35,675 nt of DNA from Nitrosomonadales bacterium (GTDB lineage Bacteria > Pseudomonadota > Gammaproteobacteria > Burkholderiales > Gallionellaceae): assembly GCA_023259015.1 (NCBI GenBank), contig JAHFRC010000016.1:1-35675 (forward strand). The letters are read 5' to 3'. Under the pieces are notes generated by a model. The model saw nothing but the letters and a program-made list of their open reading frames with translations. It made no database searches and was not told where the DNA came from. The position numbers were made by a program, and so were the translations under genes. How positions within the stretch are numbered: position 1 is the stretch's first letter; each line of letters opens with the position of its first letter. Of the stretch, positions 16,482 through 25,577 are shown in pieces.

Positions 16482-17102
16482 CTATGATGTCATATTTCGC
16501 GCCAAGCATCCCGGCAACACTCCTGCAACCTGCGGGCCCTGTTTGACCGTTTGCTTTCTCTTGATTATTTCATCCCGTATTTCCCGGAATTGCTCGCGGA
16601 TTTCATGCTCGATGAAAGTTTTCCCTATGATGGGAGGAACCCATGTTCCCGGAATCGAATCCGTGTGGTAGATGATGCGCGTCTGCGCCCCTTCGTCGAT
16701 CAATTGCGTTAAACCTTCCATCTTGCGCATGTTGCCGCTGATCATGTGCGACTCGATTTTATCGAATGGATCCAGCCGCATTTCCCGCATCGACTCAAAT
16801 GGAAAACTGATCGGACCATACTTTGCGGAACCACGCTGAAAAATCCTGATGATGTCTGCCGAGGTGCTCAGCACCCTGCTTTCCTTCAGGTTGGAGATGA
16901 AACCGGCCATGTGGTCAAAGTCGGTCAGCACTGCCCATACCTGCTGCCGCGTAGCCGGGATAACAAGGCTGAGGTCGACAATCACATTCTCTCCAACCAC
17001 TTGCACCTTGACTTCAATAGCCTCTTCCCGCTGCGGTTCCGCATATGCAGCAGCCATGAGTAACGCCGGCCACATGAACAGCAAAAGAAATATTTTTTTC
17101 AT
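16482..17102 (-). CDS. Secreted SRPBCC (START-like) protein
   Basis: 206 residues. The N-terminus MKKIFLLLFMWPALLMAAAY is a signal peptide with probable cleavage after AYA near residue 21. The mature part fits the SRPBCC/polyketide-cyclase fold: a VDLSLVIPATRQQVWAVLTD opening, the helix FDHMAGFISNL, then strands and a long C-terminal helix (EHEIREQFREIRDEIIKRKQ). Such domains bind hydrophobic ligands; the ligand here is unknown. It is downstream of dsbB on the same strand (36-bp gap), consistent with an envelope role. The 70 bp between its end and the NTase-like gene contains only a small GGGC-AAA-GCCC hairpin. Confidence 0.82.
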   Translation of the reverse strand: MKKIFLLLFMWPALLMAAAYAEPQREEAIEVKVQVVGENVIVDLSLVIPATRQQVWAVLTDFDHMAGFISNLKESRVLSTSADIIRIFQRGSAKYGPISFPFESMREMRLDPFDKIESHMISGNMRKMEGLTQLIDEGAQTRIIYHTDSIPGTWVPPIIGKTFIEHEIREQFREIRDEIIKRKQTVKQGPQVAGVLPGCLARNMTS

Positions 17103-17138
17103 TGACGTGCGGGTTGGCGCGGCATCAATGCGAAAGAG

Positions 17139-17645
17139 TCAGGCAGGTTTCCTGAGCGCAATCATCACAGCCCACGCACCGAGCAGCACATACCAGATCA
17201 GCGACCACTCGGGAATACCCAATGTGAGGAAAGTCCAGCCCTTGGCGGCGCATTCTCCGGAACCATGCATGAGTTCCTGCAACACCTCGGACATGGGAAA
17301 ATTCTCCAGCATGTAGTTCAGCCCCGGTCCGCAGGCAGGCGCTTCATCCTTCGGCAGGTGCTGTATCCAGATGTGGCGGCCGGCAACCCCTGCCCCGCAC
17401 AACGCAAACAGTGTTATCAACGCGGCATACACTCTTGCGCCGGTGCGCTTGGGATTGTGCAACGCGGCGATGGCGAACGGTACCAGCATGGCGATGAAGA
17501 TGAAGCGCTGCACCATGCACAGCGGGCAAGGGTCTTGATGCAGCATGTGCTGCAAATAGAGCGCGGCGCCGAACAGCCCGGCGATAACCAATGCACCGGC
17601 CAGGTACAACCAGCGGTTGGCAATGTTTACGCAGCACTGCTGCAT
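17139..17645 (-). CDS. dsbB: Disulfide bond formation protein B
   Basis: Inner-membrane quinone reductase that reoxidises DsbA. 168 residues with four membrane helices. The first periplasmic loop carries Cys40-Pro-Leu-Cys43 and the second carries the Cys pair in APACGPGLNYM and GSGECAAKGW, so both redox pairs are present. The ATG at 17645 overlaps the iscX stop (TGATG on the minus strand); an alternative start 21 bp upstream lies inside iscX. It is attached to the 3' end of the isc operon, an association I would not assume to be functional. Confidence 0.93.
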   Translation of the reverse strand: MQQCCVNIANRWLYLAGALVIAGLFGAALYLQHMLHQDPCPLCMVQRFIFIAMLVPFAIAALHNPKRTGARVYAALITLFALCGAGVAGRHIWIQHLPKDEAPACGPGLNYMLENFPMSEVLQELMHGSGECAAKGWTFLTLGIPEWSLIWYVLLGAWAVMIALRKPA

Positions 17646-17839
17646 CAGCCCACCTCGTCTATCCACGCCATCTGGATGGCTTCGAGCACTTTTTCGCCGC
17701 CATGATTATGGTCGTCGTCGAAGTCCTCGAGCTCCACCACCCAGTTATGCAGGTCGGTGAAACGTACCGTGAGCGGATCAATTTCGGGGTGCGCCTCGGC
17801 CAGTTCGATGGCGATCTGGCGAACATCAGTCCATTTCAT
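17645..17839 (-). CDS. iscX: Fe-S cluster assembly protein IscX
   Basis: 64-residue acidic protein ([20 protein letters not shown], then RFTDLHNWVVELEDFDDD, ending EAIQMAWIDE) matching IscX/YfhJ, a small modulator that binds IscS and iron. The longer open frame upstream (to 17950) lies within fdx and is not family-like, so the ATG at 17839 is used; it overlaps the fdx stop by 4 bp. Last ISC gene, coupled to dsbB. Confidence 0.94.
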   Translation of the reverse strand: MKWTDVRQIAIELAEAHPEIDPLTVRFTDLHNWVVELEDFDDDHNHGGEKVLEAIQMAWIDEVG

Positions 17840-18183
17840 TTGGATGCCTCCTTCACCATGTTGATTGAATATTTGGGTATCTCGATAACCAGATCCTTGT
17901 CGCCCACCAGCGCCTGGCAACTCAGGCGCGAATTCGGCTCCAGCCCCCATGCCTTGTCCAGCATATCTTCTTCGTTTTCCTCAGCGGGAGCCAGCGAATC
18001 AAAGCCCTCACGCACAATGACATGGCAGGTGGTGCAGGCACAGGCCTTTTCGCATGCATGATCGATTTCGATGTCGTGTTCCAACAGGGCGTCACAGATG
18101 GAAATGCCCGGCGCGACATCAAATACTTTACCCTTGTAGCAAAGCAGTGCATTAGGCAATACAGTTATCTGCGGCAAATTCAA
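17836..18183 (-). CDS. fdx: ISC-type [2Fe-2S] ferredoxin
   Basis: 115-residue adrenodoxin-type ferredoxin that donates electrons during cluster assembly on IscU. The cluster ligands follow Cys44-x5-Cys50-x2-Cys53-x35-Cys89 ([16 protein letters not shown] and SRLSCQALV). An extra Cys48 is typical of this subfamily. It overlaps hscA by 4 bp and iscX by 4 bp. Confidence 0.95.
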   Translation of the reverse strand: MNLPQITVLPNALLCYKGKVFDVAPGISICDALLEHDIEIDHACEKACACTTCHVIVREGFDSLAPAEENEEDMLDKAWGLEPNSRLSCQALVGDKDLVIEIPKYSINMVKEASK

Positions 18184-20048
18184 ATCTCCAGATCGGTCAG
18201 TTTCCGCCCGCCCAGTGCGCGCGACACGCTCTTGTCCATCCGCGCCTGCGCAAATGCCGTGGTGGCATCGTTCAGCCGGGTGATGGCGCGCTTGATGGCG
18301 TGATGGTCGTCAGTTTGCAGCAGCGCGCGCAATTCGTCCATACTGCCGCGAATGCGCGTCTGCTCTGTCTCGTCGAGCAACTCCGTGCCATCCTGTTCCA
18401 GCGCATTCTGCACGGCCTCCAGCAATTGCCTCGCCTCCACCTGGTGCTCGCGCAGGGTGCGTAACTGCATGTCATCCTGCGCGTACTGACTGGAATCCTG
18501 CAACATGCGCGTGATTTCCGTGTCGGACAAACCATAGGAAGGCTTTACGGTAATGGCCGCTTCCACCCCGCTGCCCAATTCGCGCGCGGACACGTTCAGC
18601 AATCCGTCCGCATCCACCTGGAAGGTGATGCGGATGCGCGCCGCCCCCGCCACCATGGGCGGGATGCCGCGCAATTCAAACTTGGCCAGCGAACGGCAGT
18701 CGCTCACCAGTTCGCGCTCGCCCTGCACCACATGGATGCTCATCGCAGTCTGGCCGTCCCTGAAAGTGGTGAAATCCTGCGCGCGCGCGGTGGGAATGGT
18801 GCTATTGCGCGGGATGATTTTTTCGGAGAGTCCGCCCATGGTTTCGATGCCCAGCGAGAGCGGAATCACATCGAGCAGAAGCCAATCATCGCCTCCCCGG
18901 TTTCCCGCCAGTACGTTGGCCTGTATCGCCGCACCCAGCGCCACAACCTTGTCCGGGTCGAGATTGGTCAGCGGCGCCTGCCCGAAAAATTCCGCCACGG
19001 CGCGCTGCACCTGCGGCATGCGCGTCGCGCCGCCCACCATCACCACGCCCTTGATGTCTTCCACTTTCAGCCCGGCATCGCGCAAGGCGCGGCGCATCGG
19101 TTGCAGGGTGCGCGCCACCAGGTTCTGGCTCATGTCGTGAAAATCCTGTCTGGCCAGCACCGTATCTATCGCCTCGCCGCTTTGCAGAATGGCGGTCACG
19201 CGCGTCTCGGCATGCTCGGTAAGTTCTTCCTTGGCCGCGCGCGCGCGCGTCAGCAGCAGCCGCGTGTCCGATGCCCCCAGTGCGGAGAGGCCGTTCTTTT
19301 CCAGCAGCCAACAGTAGATACGATGGTCGAAGTCGTCGCCACCCAGCGCCGAATTGCCGTTGGCGGCAAGCACCTCGAATACACCCCTGGACAGCTTGAG
19401 TATGGAAATATCGAACGTGCCGCCGCCCAGGTCATACACCGCATACAACCCCTCGGCAGCATTATCCAGCCCGTATGCAATGGCTGCGGCAGTGGGCTCG
19501 TTGAGCAAGCGCAGCACGTTCAGCCCCGCCAGCTTGGCCGCATCCTTGGTAGCCTGGCGCTGGGCGTCGTCGAAATAGGCCGGCACGGTGATCACGGCGC
19601 CTGTCAGGCTGCCGCCCAATGCTGCCTCGGCGCGGGCGCGCAATACCTTGAGTATTTCCGCCGAAACTTCGACCGGGCTTTTCACCCCGGCGACGGTGCG
19701 CAACTGCACCATGCCGGGCGCATCCACGAAACGGTAAGGCAAGCCATTGACACCGCCGATATCGGACAGCCCGCGCCCCATGAAGCGCTTGACCGAGATG
19801 ATGGTGTTAGCCGGATCTTCGCTCTGCACCGTTTGCGCGGCCTCGCCCACCCGCGTACTGCCATCCGCAAGATAGCGCACCACCGACGGCAGCAACGCGC
19901 GGCCATTTTCATCGTTCAGCACCACGCTGATGCCATTGCGCACCGTCGCCACCAGCGAGTTGGTGGTGCCAAGGTCTATGCCCACCGCCAGCCGATGCTC
20001 ATGCGGGGCGGGGCTCAAACCGGGTTCGGAAATTTGTAGTAGGGCCAT
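18180..20048 (-). CDS. hscA: Hsp70-type chaperone HscA
   Basis: Specialised Hsp70 that, with HscB, acts on the LPPVK motif of IscU to promote [2Fe-2S] transfer. 622 residues. The N-terminal ATPase has [29 protein letters not shown] and [20 protein letters not shown]; the substrate-binding domain has [20 protein letters not shown] and the C-terminal helical lid. There is no EEVD-type tail, as expected. A large antisense open frame exists but is a codon-use shadow. Follows hscB by 2 bp. Confidence 0.97.
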   Translation of the reverse strand: MALLQISEPGLSPAPHEHRLAVGIDLGTTNSLVATVRNGISVVLNDENGRALLPSVVRYLADGSTRVGEAAQTVQSEDPANTIISVKRFMGRGLSDIGGVNGLPYRFVDAPGMVQLRTVAGVKSPVEVSAEILKVLRARAEAALGGSLTGAVITVPAYFDDAQRQATKDAAKLAGLNVLRLLNEPTAAAIAYGLDNAAEGLYAVYDLGGGTFDISILKLSRGVFEVLAANGNSALGGDDFDHRIYCWLLEKNGLSALGASDTRLLLTRARAAKEELTEHAETRVTAILQSGEAIDTVLARQDFHDMSQNLVARTLQPMRRALRDAGLKVEDIKGVVMVGGATRMPQVQRAVAEFFGQAPLTNLDPDKVVALGAAIQANVLAGNRGGDDWLLLDVIPLSLGIETMGGLSEKIIPRNSTIPTARAQDFTTFRDGQTAMSIHVVQGERELVSDCRSLAKFELRGIPPMVAGAARIRITFQVDADGLLNVSARELGSGVEAAITVKPSYGLSDTEITRMLQDSSQYAQDDMQLRTLREHQVEARQLLEAVQNALEQDGTELLDETEQTRIRGSMDELRALLQTDDHHAIKRAITRLNDATTAFAQARMDKSVSRALGGRKLTDLEI

Positions 20049-20050
20049 AC

Positions 20051-20590
20051 TTAGTCGGTGTCTATCGCATCAAGGGCGGAAGCAATTTCTTGCGCCAGTT
20101 TTTCCATAAACCTGAGTTTGCGCACGTCCCCCGCTGCCTCCACATAGTCCCGGCTGTCATCAATCCTGGCCGCAAGCTGCGTCTCAAGGCCATACATATC
20201 ATGCTGCAGGCGCGCCTCCAGTTTATCCAGCCCGGCGGCATCGCGCGCCTGCCTGGCTTCTTCAATGGCTTCGCGCCACTCCATCTGCTCCATCAAAAAT
20301 TCCGCAGGCATCGCGGTATTGTTCTCGTCCTGGATATCGATGCCGCGCAGTGAAAGCAGGTAGCGCGCGCGCATGGCCGGATTGCTCAAGGTCTGGTAAG
20401 CCTCATTCACGCGCGTTGCCCATTGCATGGATACACGGCGTTCTGCCTCGGAAAGGTGGGAGAATTTATCCGGGTGAACCTGCTCCTGCAGCGCATGGTA
20501 ATGCTGCTCCAGCAGTGCGTTATCGAGCCTGAAATTTTGCGGCAGGCCCAACAACTGGAAGAAGTCCTGCTGGAAATCGGGGGCTGACAT
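20051..20590 (-). CDS. hscB: J-domain co-chaperone HscB
   Basis: 179 residues. N-terminal J domain ([19 protein letters not shown], then [16 protein letters not shown] with the essential His-Pro-Asp) and a C-terminal three-helix IscU-binding domain ([17 protein letters not shown]). It stimulates the HscA ATPase and delivers IscU. It is separated from iscA by 289 bp containing a structured repeat, instead of the usual short gap. Confidence 0.95.
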   Translation of the reverse strand: MSAPDFQQDFFQLLGLPQNFRLDNALLEQHYHALQEQVHPDKFSHLSEAERRVSMQWATRVNEAYQTLSNPAMRARYLLSLRGIDIQDENNTAMPAEFLMEQMEWREAIEEARQARDAAGLDKLEARLQHDMYGLETQLAARIDDSRDYVEAAGDVRKLRFMEKLAQEIASALDAIDTD

Positions 20591-20600
20591 TGAATGATTC

Positions 20601-20770
20601 TGAAAACGTTACGAGCGATGGCAGAACAAGGCGCGCGAAGGCGAGGGTGTAGCCGCCCTGACACGGTGTAGCGTAGCTTCCCGGTGCGGGAAGGGCGGCC
20701 TGCATCTGCTCCCGCAATCTGCTGGCTCCGCCAGTAACGTGTCGCAGATGCGAGTTACAAACAAGTAAAT
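20601..20770 (-). repeat. Structured dispersed repeat, copy 2, inside the isc operon
   Basis: The complement of this stretch aligns along its full length with 3335-3510. Same order of elements: GCATCTGC/GCAGATGC, CTGGC-GGA-GCCAG, GCCGCCCT/AGGGCGGC, AGC-TAC-GCT, and GACACG/CGTGTC. Relative to copy 1 the third stem changes T-A to C-G and the small inner stem changes G-C to A-T on both sides, preserving pairing. It lies between iscA and hscB in operon orientation, so it is transcribed within the isc mRNA. Confidence 0.75.
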
Positions 20771-20797
20771 GGGCATCCCTAGATTTCAAGCAACGCA

Positions 20798-20816
20798 GTT
20801 ATGCCGAGCGCATAAC
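20798..20816. other. Small hairpin between iscA and the structured repeat
   Basis: GTTATGC (20798-20804) and GCATAAC (20810-20816) form a perfect 7-bp stem with a 5-base loop. No T-run, so it is not a typical terminator; it could stabilise or mark a processing point in the isc transcript. Nothing else is seen in 20775-20880. Confidence 0.5.
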
Positions 20817-20879
20817 CAATGACTTGGCTGTCGTTTTTTGGCAGCCTAGTCAGATGGCTAGTTGTTCCATCAGTAGTTT

Positions 20880-21203
20880 TCATACACTGAAACTTTCGCC
20901 GCAGCCGCACTCGTTCTTGACATTGGGGTTGTTAAATTTGAAGCCCTCGTTCAAGCCCTCGCGCGTGTAATCCAATATCATGCCGTCAACATAGGGCAAG
21001 CTCTTCGAATCAACCAGAACCGTAACACCACAGCTTACAAACTGGATGTCATCGCCGCCCGCCTCATCGGCATACTCCAGTTTGTATGACATGCCCGAGC
21101 AACCGCTGGTGCGCACGCCGACGCGCAGGCCGATCCCCTTGCCGCGTTTAGCCAGGAAATTCCGCACATGCTTCGCCGCATTTTCAGTCAACGTAATAGC
21201 CAT
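20880..21203 (-). CDS. iscA: A-type Fe-S carrier IscA
   Basis: 107-residue A-type carrier that receives clusters or iron and passes them to apo-proteins. The three ligand cysteines are present: Cys35 ([15 protein letters not shown]) and Cys99-Gly-Cys101 ([12 protein letters not shown]). Standard length. Follows iscU by 3 bp. Downstream the operon is interrupted by a structured repeat before hscB. Confidence 0.96.
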   Translation of the reverse strand: MAITLTENAAKHVRNFLAKRGKGIGLRVGVRTSGCSGMSYKLEYADEAGGDDIQFVSCGVTVLVDSKSLPYVDGMILDYTREGLNEGFKFNNPNVKNECGCGESFSV

Positions 21204-21206
21204 CTC

Positions 21207-21629
21207 CTATCCTTTGCAACTTTCCTTGCAGGCCGGCGCTTCCACCACCGTACCGTGCTTGCTCTTGTAGTCATTCACCGCCGCCTTGATGGCGTCTTCC
21301 GCCAGGATCGAGCAGTGAATCTTTACCGGCGGCAGCGCCAGTTCCTCGGCGATCTGGCTGTTCTTGATCTGCAACGCCTCATCCACCGTCTTGCCCTTGA
21401 CCCACTCAGTCACCAAAGAACTCGACGCGATGGCCGAACCGCAGCCGTAGGTCTTGAACTTGGCATCCTCGATGACGCCATCCTTGCCCACCCTGATTTG
21501 CAGCTTCATCACGTCGCCGCAGGCCGGGGCGCCCACCATACCGGTGCCCACCTGCGCGTCACCCTTGTCCATCGAACCGACGTTGCGCGGGTGTTCATAG
21601 TGATCCAAAACTTTTTCACTGTAAGACAT
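21207..21629 (-). CDS. iscU: Fe-S cluster scaffold IscU
   Basis: Scaffold on which IscS-derived sulfur and iron form [2Fe-2S]. 140 residues, with ligands Cys37 (APACGDVMKLQI), Asp39, Cys63 (TYGCGSAIASSS) and Cys106 (IHCSILAEDAI), and the HscA-recognised Leu-Pro-Pro-Val-Lys at 99-103. It is roughly ten residues longer than a typical IscU: the C-terminal tail (APACKESCKG) adds a Cys134-x3-Cys138 pair not needed for the core fold. The 100-bp gap to iscS has no gene. Confidence 0.96.
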   Translation of the reverse strand: MSYSEKVLDHYEHPRNVGSMDKGDAQVGTGMVGAPACGDVMKLQIRVGKDGVIEDAKFKTYGCGSAIASSSLVTEWVKGKTVDEALQIKNSQIAEELALPPVKIHCSILAEDAIKAAVNDYKSKHGTVVEAPACKESCKG

Positions 21630-21729
21630 TTTAGTTCGCTCCTTTGTCGCTGTTAGTCGTCAGATATTTGTCGCTAGTTAAAACCGGGGTCAACTAACGA
21701 CTGCCGACTAACGTCTACCAACTGTTTTT

Positions 21730-22944
21730 CTAATGTGCCGCCCACTGCACGTCATTCAAATTCACCCCATCCCTGTACATCTCCCACAGCGGAGAAAGCT
21801 CGCGCAGCTTGCCTATCTTGTTTCGCAGCAGCTCCACCGCGTAGTCCACTTCTTCCTGCGTGGTGAAGCGCCCCAGGGAAAAACGGATGGAGCTATGCGC
21901 CAGTTCATCGTTGCGCCCCAAGGCGCGCAGTACATAAGACGGTTCCAGGCTCGCCGAGGTGCAGGCGGAGCCGCTGGATACCGCGATATCCTTCACCGCC
22001 ATCATCAGCGACTCGCCTTCCACAAAATTGAAACTGACATTCAGGTTGTGCGGCACGCGCTGTTCGAGATCGCCATTCAGATGCACTTCCTCCATGCTCG
22101 ACAGTCCTTGCCACAAGCGGTTACGCAACATGCGGATGCGCTCGCACTCCGCCCCCATTTCCTCCTGCGCGATGCGGAACGCCTCGCCCATGCCGACGAT
22201 CTGGTGCGTGGGCAAGGTGCCGGAGCGTATGCCGCGCTCGTGCCCGCCGCCGTGCATCTGCGCCTCAATGCGCACGCGCGGCTTGCGCCGCACATACAGC
22301 GCGCCGATGCCTTTCGGGCCGTAGGTCTTGTGCGCGGAAAACGACATCATGTCGACTTTCAGCTTTTGCAGGTCTATCGCCACCTTGCCGGTCGCTTGCG
22401 CCGCATCGACATGGAACAGGATACCCTTGTCGCGGCAGACTTCGCCTATCGCGGCGATATCCTGAATCACGCCGATTTCGTTGTTTACCAGCATCACCGA
22501 AACGAGGGTGGTATCTGGACGCAATGCCGCCTTGAACTTTTCCAGGTCAAGCAAACCGTTCGCTTCGGGCGCCAGATAGGTGGCGGAAAATCCCTGCCGC
22601 TCCAGTTCGCGCACGGTATCGAGCACGGCCTTGTGCTCGGTCATCATGGTGATGATGTGCTTGCCCTTGCCCGAATAAAAATGCGCCGCGCCCTTCAGCG
22701 CAAGGTTGTTGGATTCGGTCGCACCCGAAGTCCACACGATCTCCTTGGGGTCGGCGTTCACCAGCGCCGCCACCTGAGATCGCGCGCGCTCCACCGCCTC
22801 GTCCGCCACCCAGCCAAAGGAATGGGAGCGGCTCGCCGGGTTGCCGAATTTCTCGGTCAGGTAAGGGATCATCGCCTCGGCCACGCGCGGGTCAACCGGT
22901 GTGGTGGCGGAATAATCCAGATAAATGGGAAGGTGCAAGCTCAT
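21730..22944 (-). CDS. iscS: Cysteine desulfurase IscS
   Basis: PLP enzyme that converts cysteine to alanine and delivers persulfide sulfur to IscU and to tRNA thiolation enzymes. 404 residues. [18 protein letters not shown] opens the fold; the PLP Lys is Lys206 in [10 protein letters not shown]; the catalytic mobile-loop Cys is Cys328 in [13 protein letters not shown]; the end is the IscS-type [13 protein letters not shown]. Follows iscR by 29 bp. Confidence 0.97.
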   Translation of the reverse strand: MSLHLPIYLDYSATTPVDPRVAEAMIPYLTEKFGNPASRSHSFGWVADEAVERARSQVAALVNADPKEIVWTSGATESNNLALKGAAHFYSGKGKHIITMMTEHKAVLDTVRELERQGFSATYLAPEANGLLDLEKFKAALRPDTTLVSVMLVNNEIGVIQDIAAIGEVCRDKGILFHVDAAQATGKVAIDLQKLKVDMMSFSAHKTYGPKGIGALYVRRKPRVRIEAQMHGGGHERGIRSGTLPTHQIVGMGEAFRIAQEEMGAECERIRMLRNRLWQGLSSMEEVHLNGDLEQRVPHNLNVSFNFVEGESLMMAVKDIAVSSGSACTSASLEPSYVLRALGRNDELAHSSIRFSLGRFTTQEEVDYAVELLRNKIGKLRELSPLWEMYRDGVNLNDVQWAAH

Positions 22945-22973
22945 TGTTTATCGCCCGTTTTATATGCGCCCGA

Positions 22974-23453
22974 TCAAGCCGGAGCCGGCTCCGTCCTGGG
23001 TATACGTTTGCTGATGGCCACCGGCACAACTTCTGCCCTGTTCTTTGCCTTGCCCTGATTATTCACCAGTTGCTGCAAGTTCACGTCCGCCAGATAACGG
23101 TATAAAGCATCGTTCAGCCCCATCCATAAATCGTGGGTGATGCACTGCTGGTCGTCATGGCAATCGCCCTTGCCGCCGCATTTGGTGTTATCCACCGGCT
23201 CGTCCACCGCCACGATGATGTCGGCGATCGAAATATTTGCGCCCGGCCGCGCCAGGCGATAACCACCCCCCGGCCCACGCACGCTCGCCACAAGCTTATG
23301 CCTGCGCAGCTTGCCGAACAACTGCTCGAGATAAGACAGCGAAATCTTTTGCCGCTCGCTGATGCTGGCCAGCGTGACCGGGTCTTGTCCGCCGCAAATC
23401 GCCAAGTCAACCATCGCCGTAACGGCGAAACGTCCTTTTGTCGTGAGTCGCAT
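22974..23453 (-). CDS. iscR: Fe-S cluster-sensing repressor IscR
   Basis: Rrf2-family transcription regulator of 159 residues. N-terminal winged helix (MRLTTKGRFAVTAMVDLA, then SLSYLEQLFGKLRRHKLVAS) and the cluster ligands Cys92, Cys98, Cys104 and His107 at the same spacing as in E. coli. It should bind [2Fe-2S] and repress its own operon through the type-1 site at 23533-23557. The ribosome binding site GAGAGGAA precedes the ATG. First gene of iscRSUA-hscBA-fdx-iscX. Confidence 0.96.
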   Translation of the reverse strand: MRLTTKGRFAVTAMVDLAICGGQDPVTLASISERQKISLSYLEQLFGKLRRHKLVASVRGPGGGYRLARPGANISIADIIVAVDEPVDNTKCGGKGDCHDDQQCITHDLWMGLNDALYRYLADVNLQQLVNNQGKAKNRAEVVPVAISKRIPRTEPAPA

Positions 23454-23524
23454 TATTTCCTCTCCAAATTCAATCCGTGGAAATCAGGCTAATAAATCCA
23501 TGGCCAAACAAACCTATGGGAAGG

Positions 23525-23553
23525 AAAATACAATACCCGAACGTTTTAGTCAA
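23525..23553 (-). promoter_or_regulatory. Promoter of the isc operon
   Basis: On the minus strand TTGACT (23548-23553) and TATTTT (23525-23530) have exactly 17-bp spacing, matching consensus at 5/6 and 4/6 positions. The -35 box lies over the 3' end of cysE, and the IscR site overlaps it. Confidence 0.7.
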
Positions 23554-23557
23554 CTAT
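23533..23557 (-). promoter_or_regulatory. iscR: IscR type-1 operator
   Basis: Minus-strand sequence ATAGTTGACT, then AAAAC, then GTTCGGGTAT fits the type-1 IscR consensus (ATASYYGACT-RWWWY-AGTCRRSTAT) at 23 of 25 positions; the two mismatches are in the right-half AGTC. It overlaps the -35 element, the geometry used for autorepression by holo-IscR in E. coli. Confidence 0.8.
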
Positions 23558-24274
23558 TTTATTCAGGTAATTGGGATCGAATTTGTCGGCAGTGGCGCGC
23601 TCTTCTTCGACGTTTACGCCCATTTTTTCCAGTTGCTCGAGAATGCGTTCGATGCGCTGGTCGACTACCATGCTGTGCCCGAGCAAGCCGTGAATGGCCT
23701 TGGACAGGGGATCGTTCTGGTCATTGCCGATGCCATAGGCGTTGAAACCACCGGCCTTTTTGGCTTCATCCAAAATGCGCGCCGGAATGCCTGCCGCCGT
23801 CGCCCCCGGCGGGACATCTTTCACCACCACGGCATTGGAGCCGATCTTGGCGCCGTCGCCGATGCTGATCGGCCCGAGAATTTTCGCCCCGGCGCCCACC
23901 ACCACGCCATTACCCAGCGTGGGATGGCGCTTGCCTTCCTTCCACGAGGTGCCGCCCAGGGTCACGCCGTGATACAGCGTCACATCGTCGCCGATCTCGG
24001 CGGTCTCGCCGATCACCACTCCCATGCCATGGTCGATGAAGAAACGCCGCCCGATGACCGCCCCCGGATGAATCTCAATGCCAGTGAACCAGCGCGCAAA
24101 GTGCGAGAGGAAACGTGCCAACCATTTGAGGTTGGCACGCCACAGGCCGTGCGCCATGCGATGAAATATGCGCGCGTGCAAACCGGGGTAGCAGGTCACC
24201 ACCTCGAATACGTTGCGCGCCGCCGGATCGCGCGCGAATACGCTGCCTATGTCTTCCTTAATATTCTTGAACAT
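23546..24274 (-). CDS. cysE: Serine O-acetyltransferase
   Basis: Acetylates serine with acetyl-CoA as the first step of cysteine synthesis, which supplies the IscS substrate. 242 residues: the N-terminal helical segment ([20 protein letters not shown]) followed by a left-handed hexapeptide beta helix with [20 protein letters not shown], then [14 protein letters not shown] and [17 protein letters not shown]. It is the shorter SAT type common beside isc genes. The C-terminal part ([20 protein letters not shown]) is charged. It lies 10 bp after trmJ; the isc promoter overlaps its last codons. Confidence 0.95.
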   Translation of the reverse strand: MFKNIKEDIGSVFARDPAARNVFEVVTCYPGLHARIFHRMAHGLWRANLKWLARFLSHFARWFTGIEIHPGAVIGRRFFIDHGMGVVIGETAEIGDDVTLYHGVTLGGTSWKEGKRHPTLGNGVVVGAGAKILGPISIGDGAKIGSNAVVVKDVPPGATAAGIPARILDEAKKAGGFNAYGIGNDQNDPLSKAIHGLLGHSMVVDQRIERILEQLEKMGVNVEEERATADKFDPNYLNKIVD

Positions 24275-24284
24275 GCTTCACCCG

Positions 24285-25034
24285 CTATTCCTTGCTGTTC
24301 TTCCCACCATTTTTATCCAGCCGCGCATTGTACTCGGTTGTGGCGGTCAGGATACCGCGCAGGATATTGATTTCTTCCTGCTCCAACCGTGCGCGCGCAT
24401 ACAGGCGGCGCAATTTCTGCATCAACTTGTTCGGATGCCTGGTGTTGAAAAACCCGATCTGCGCCAACACGTCTTCGAGGTGAACAAAGAATCTTTCCAT
24501 CTCTTCATGCCTGGCCGGCTCCACCTCGACTTGGCGCAAATTCAGCCCCGCATACTGCATCGCAACGCCCAGTTCGTAACACGCCACCTGCACCGCCGCC
24601 GCCAGGTTAAGCGAGCTGAATTGCGGGTTGGCCGGAATGCGCACCAGCACATGGCTCTTGCCCATTTCCTCGTTGGTCAGGCCGGCCATTTCGGTGCCAA
24701 ACAGCAGCGCCACCTGCCCCTGTGCGGCATGTTGCGCCAGCAGCGGCATCGCCTCGCGCGGCGCCAGCACCTCGTGCGAAATATCGCGCAGCCGCGCCGT
24801 CATCGCCGCCACGAACACCGTGCCGCGCAAGGCTTCGTCTATCGAACCGCACACTACCGCGTTGTACAGCACATCATCCGCCCCTGCGGACATGGTATTG
24901 GCCTGCGGGTCGGGAAAGTGGCGCGGGTTGACCAGATACAGCGACTCCAGCCCCATGGTCTTCATCGCGCGCGCCGCCGCGCCGATATTGCCCGGATGAG
25001 TGGTGTGGCTGAGCACCACACGCACATTATTCAT
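24285..25034 (-). CDS. trmJ: tRNA (cytidine/uridine-2'-O-)-methyltransferase TrmJ
   Basis: SPOUT-class enzyme that 2'-O-methylates position 32 of tRNAs. About 249 residues from MNNVRVVLSHTTHPGNIGAA, with the SpoU motifs RAMKTMGLESLYLV, ALLFGTEMAGLTNEEM and IPANPQFSSLNLAAAVQV, and a C-terminal helical extension (NILRGILTATTEYNARLDK). The ATG at 25034 is preferred to an upstream in-frame ATG (25067), because family similarity begins there. First gene of the trmJ-cysE-isc row. Confidence 0.94.
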   Translation of the reverse strand: MNNVRVVLSHTTHPGNIGAAARAMKTMGLESLYLVNPRHFPDPQANTMSAGADDVLYNAVVCGSIDEALRGTVFVAAMTARLRDISHEVLAPREAMPLLAQHAAQGQVALLFGTEMAGLTNEEMGKSHVLVRIPANPQFSSLNLAAAVQVACYELGVAMQYAGLNLRQVEVEPARHEEMERFFVHLEDVLAQIGFFNTRHPNKLMQKLRRLYARARLEQEEINILRGILTATTEYNARLDKNGGKNSKE

Positions 25035-25078
25035 AAAATCTGGTTTATCCAAGACACCTATCCACAAGTCTTACCCAT

Positions 25079-25103
25079 CCGGATTCCACTTCGCTTCATC
25101 CGG
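25079..25103. repeat. REP-like palindrome CCGGAT...ATCCGG
   Basis: CCGGAT (25079-25084) faces ATCCGG (25098-25103), followed by CCTGTAGG. This is the general shape of the widespread GTAGGGCGGATTA...TAATCCGCC intergenic repeats. It lies in the 543-bp gap between trmJ and ttcA. Confidence 0.5.
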
Positions 25104-25146
25104 CCTGTAGGTTTATTCATGCGGTGTTAGAGTAAGCATGGAAAGC

Positions 25147-25193
25147 CAACAGGGTGAAATCCCGCCAGCGGCTCACTTACCTCCACCCTGTTG
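25147..25193. other. Long hairpin in the trmJ-ttcA gap
   Basis: CAACAGGGTG (25147-25156) and CACCCTGTTG (25184-25193) form a perfect 10-bp stem with a 27-base loop. Part of the loop resembles riboswitch junction sequence (GGTGAAATCCCGCC), but no complete aptamer could be assembled. The remaining gap, 25200-25510, holds no gene that I can support. Confidence 0.5.
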
Positions 25194-25536
25194 CCGATTG
25201 ATAAACGCCTGCAACCAATGCCGGGGTTTTCTGGTTCTTCGGGTTGCCCAGCCATGTCCAGATTATTTTGGATCCCATCCCGCTTGCCCCATCACTGCCT
25301 CACGGAGCCTCGACGATTGCATTGTTCAAGCCCGCGCCTAGCAGGGTTCCGAACCGGGGCGTTTGTGCTGTTTGGTAAGGCTCGAATGGTATGATGGTTT
25401 GTTCGATGTATCAAGCAAAGAAAATTGCATGGATGAATATGGAAAATTTCCGGGCTGCCTTGTTCCAGCCAGCTAAAATATGGCTTGATTCACTATGCTT
25501 AAACCAAGTGTCGCGTGAACCCGGTAAAATCAGCTT

Positions 25537-25542
25537 TTATAA
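25537..25542 (+). promoter_or_regulatory. Probable -10 box for ttcA
   Basis: A perfect TATAAT 35 bp upstream of the ttcA ATG (25578). The -35 region (GTGAAC/CGTGAA) is poor, so this is tentative. Confidence 0.35.
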
Positions 25543-25577
25543 TTCCCTTCACTGGCATGACAAACCCGGAATCGAGC

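Noticed and set aside
18732-20039. Long plus-strand open frame (435 codons) opposite hscA
   Set aside because: It is the antisense shadow of a well-identified Hsp70 gene with GC-rich codon use; its translation has no recognisable domain.
20520-20789. 89-codon minus-strand open frame over repeat copy 2 and the hscB start
   Set aside because: It overlaps the start of hscB and consists of the structured repeat; no protein family is recognisable.
21733-23058. Long plus-strand open frame (441 codons) opposite iscS
   Set aside because: Fully overlapped by iscS, whose catalytic motifs are unambiguous; the antisense product is His/Arg/Gln-rich with no family features.
25147-25193. Possible FMN or cobalamin riboswitch fragment (GGTGAAATCCCGCC)
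   Set aside because: Only one junction-like segment is present; the remaining conserved helices and loops are missing, and the downstream gene (ttcA) is not a vitamin gene.
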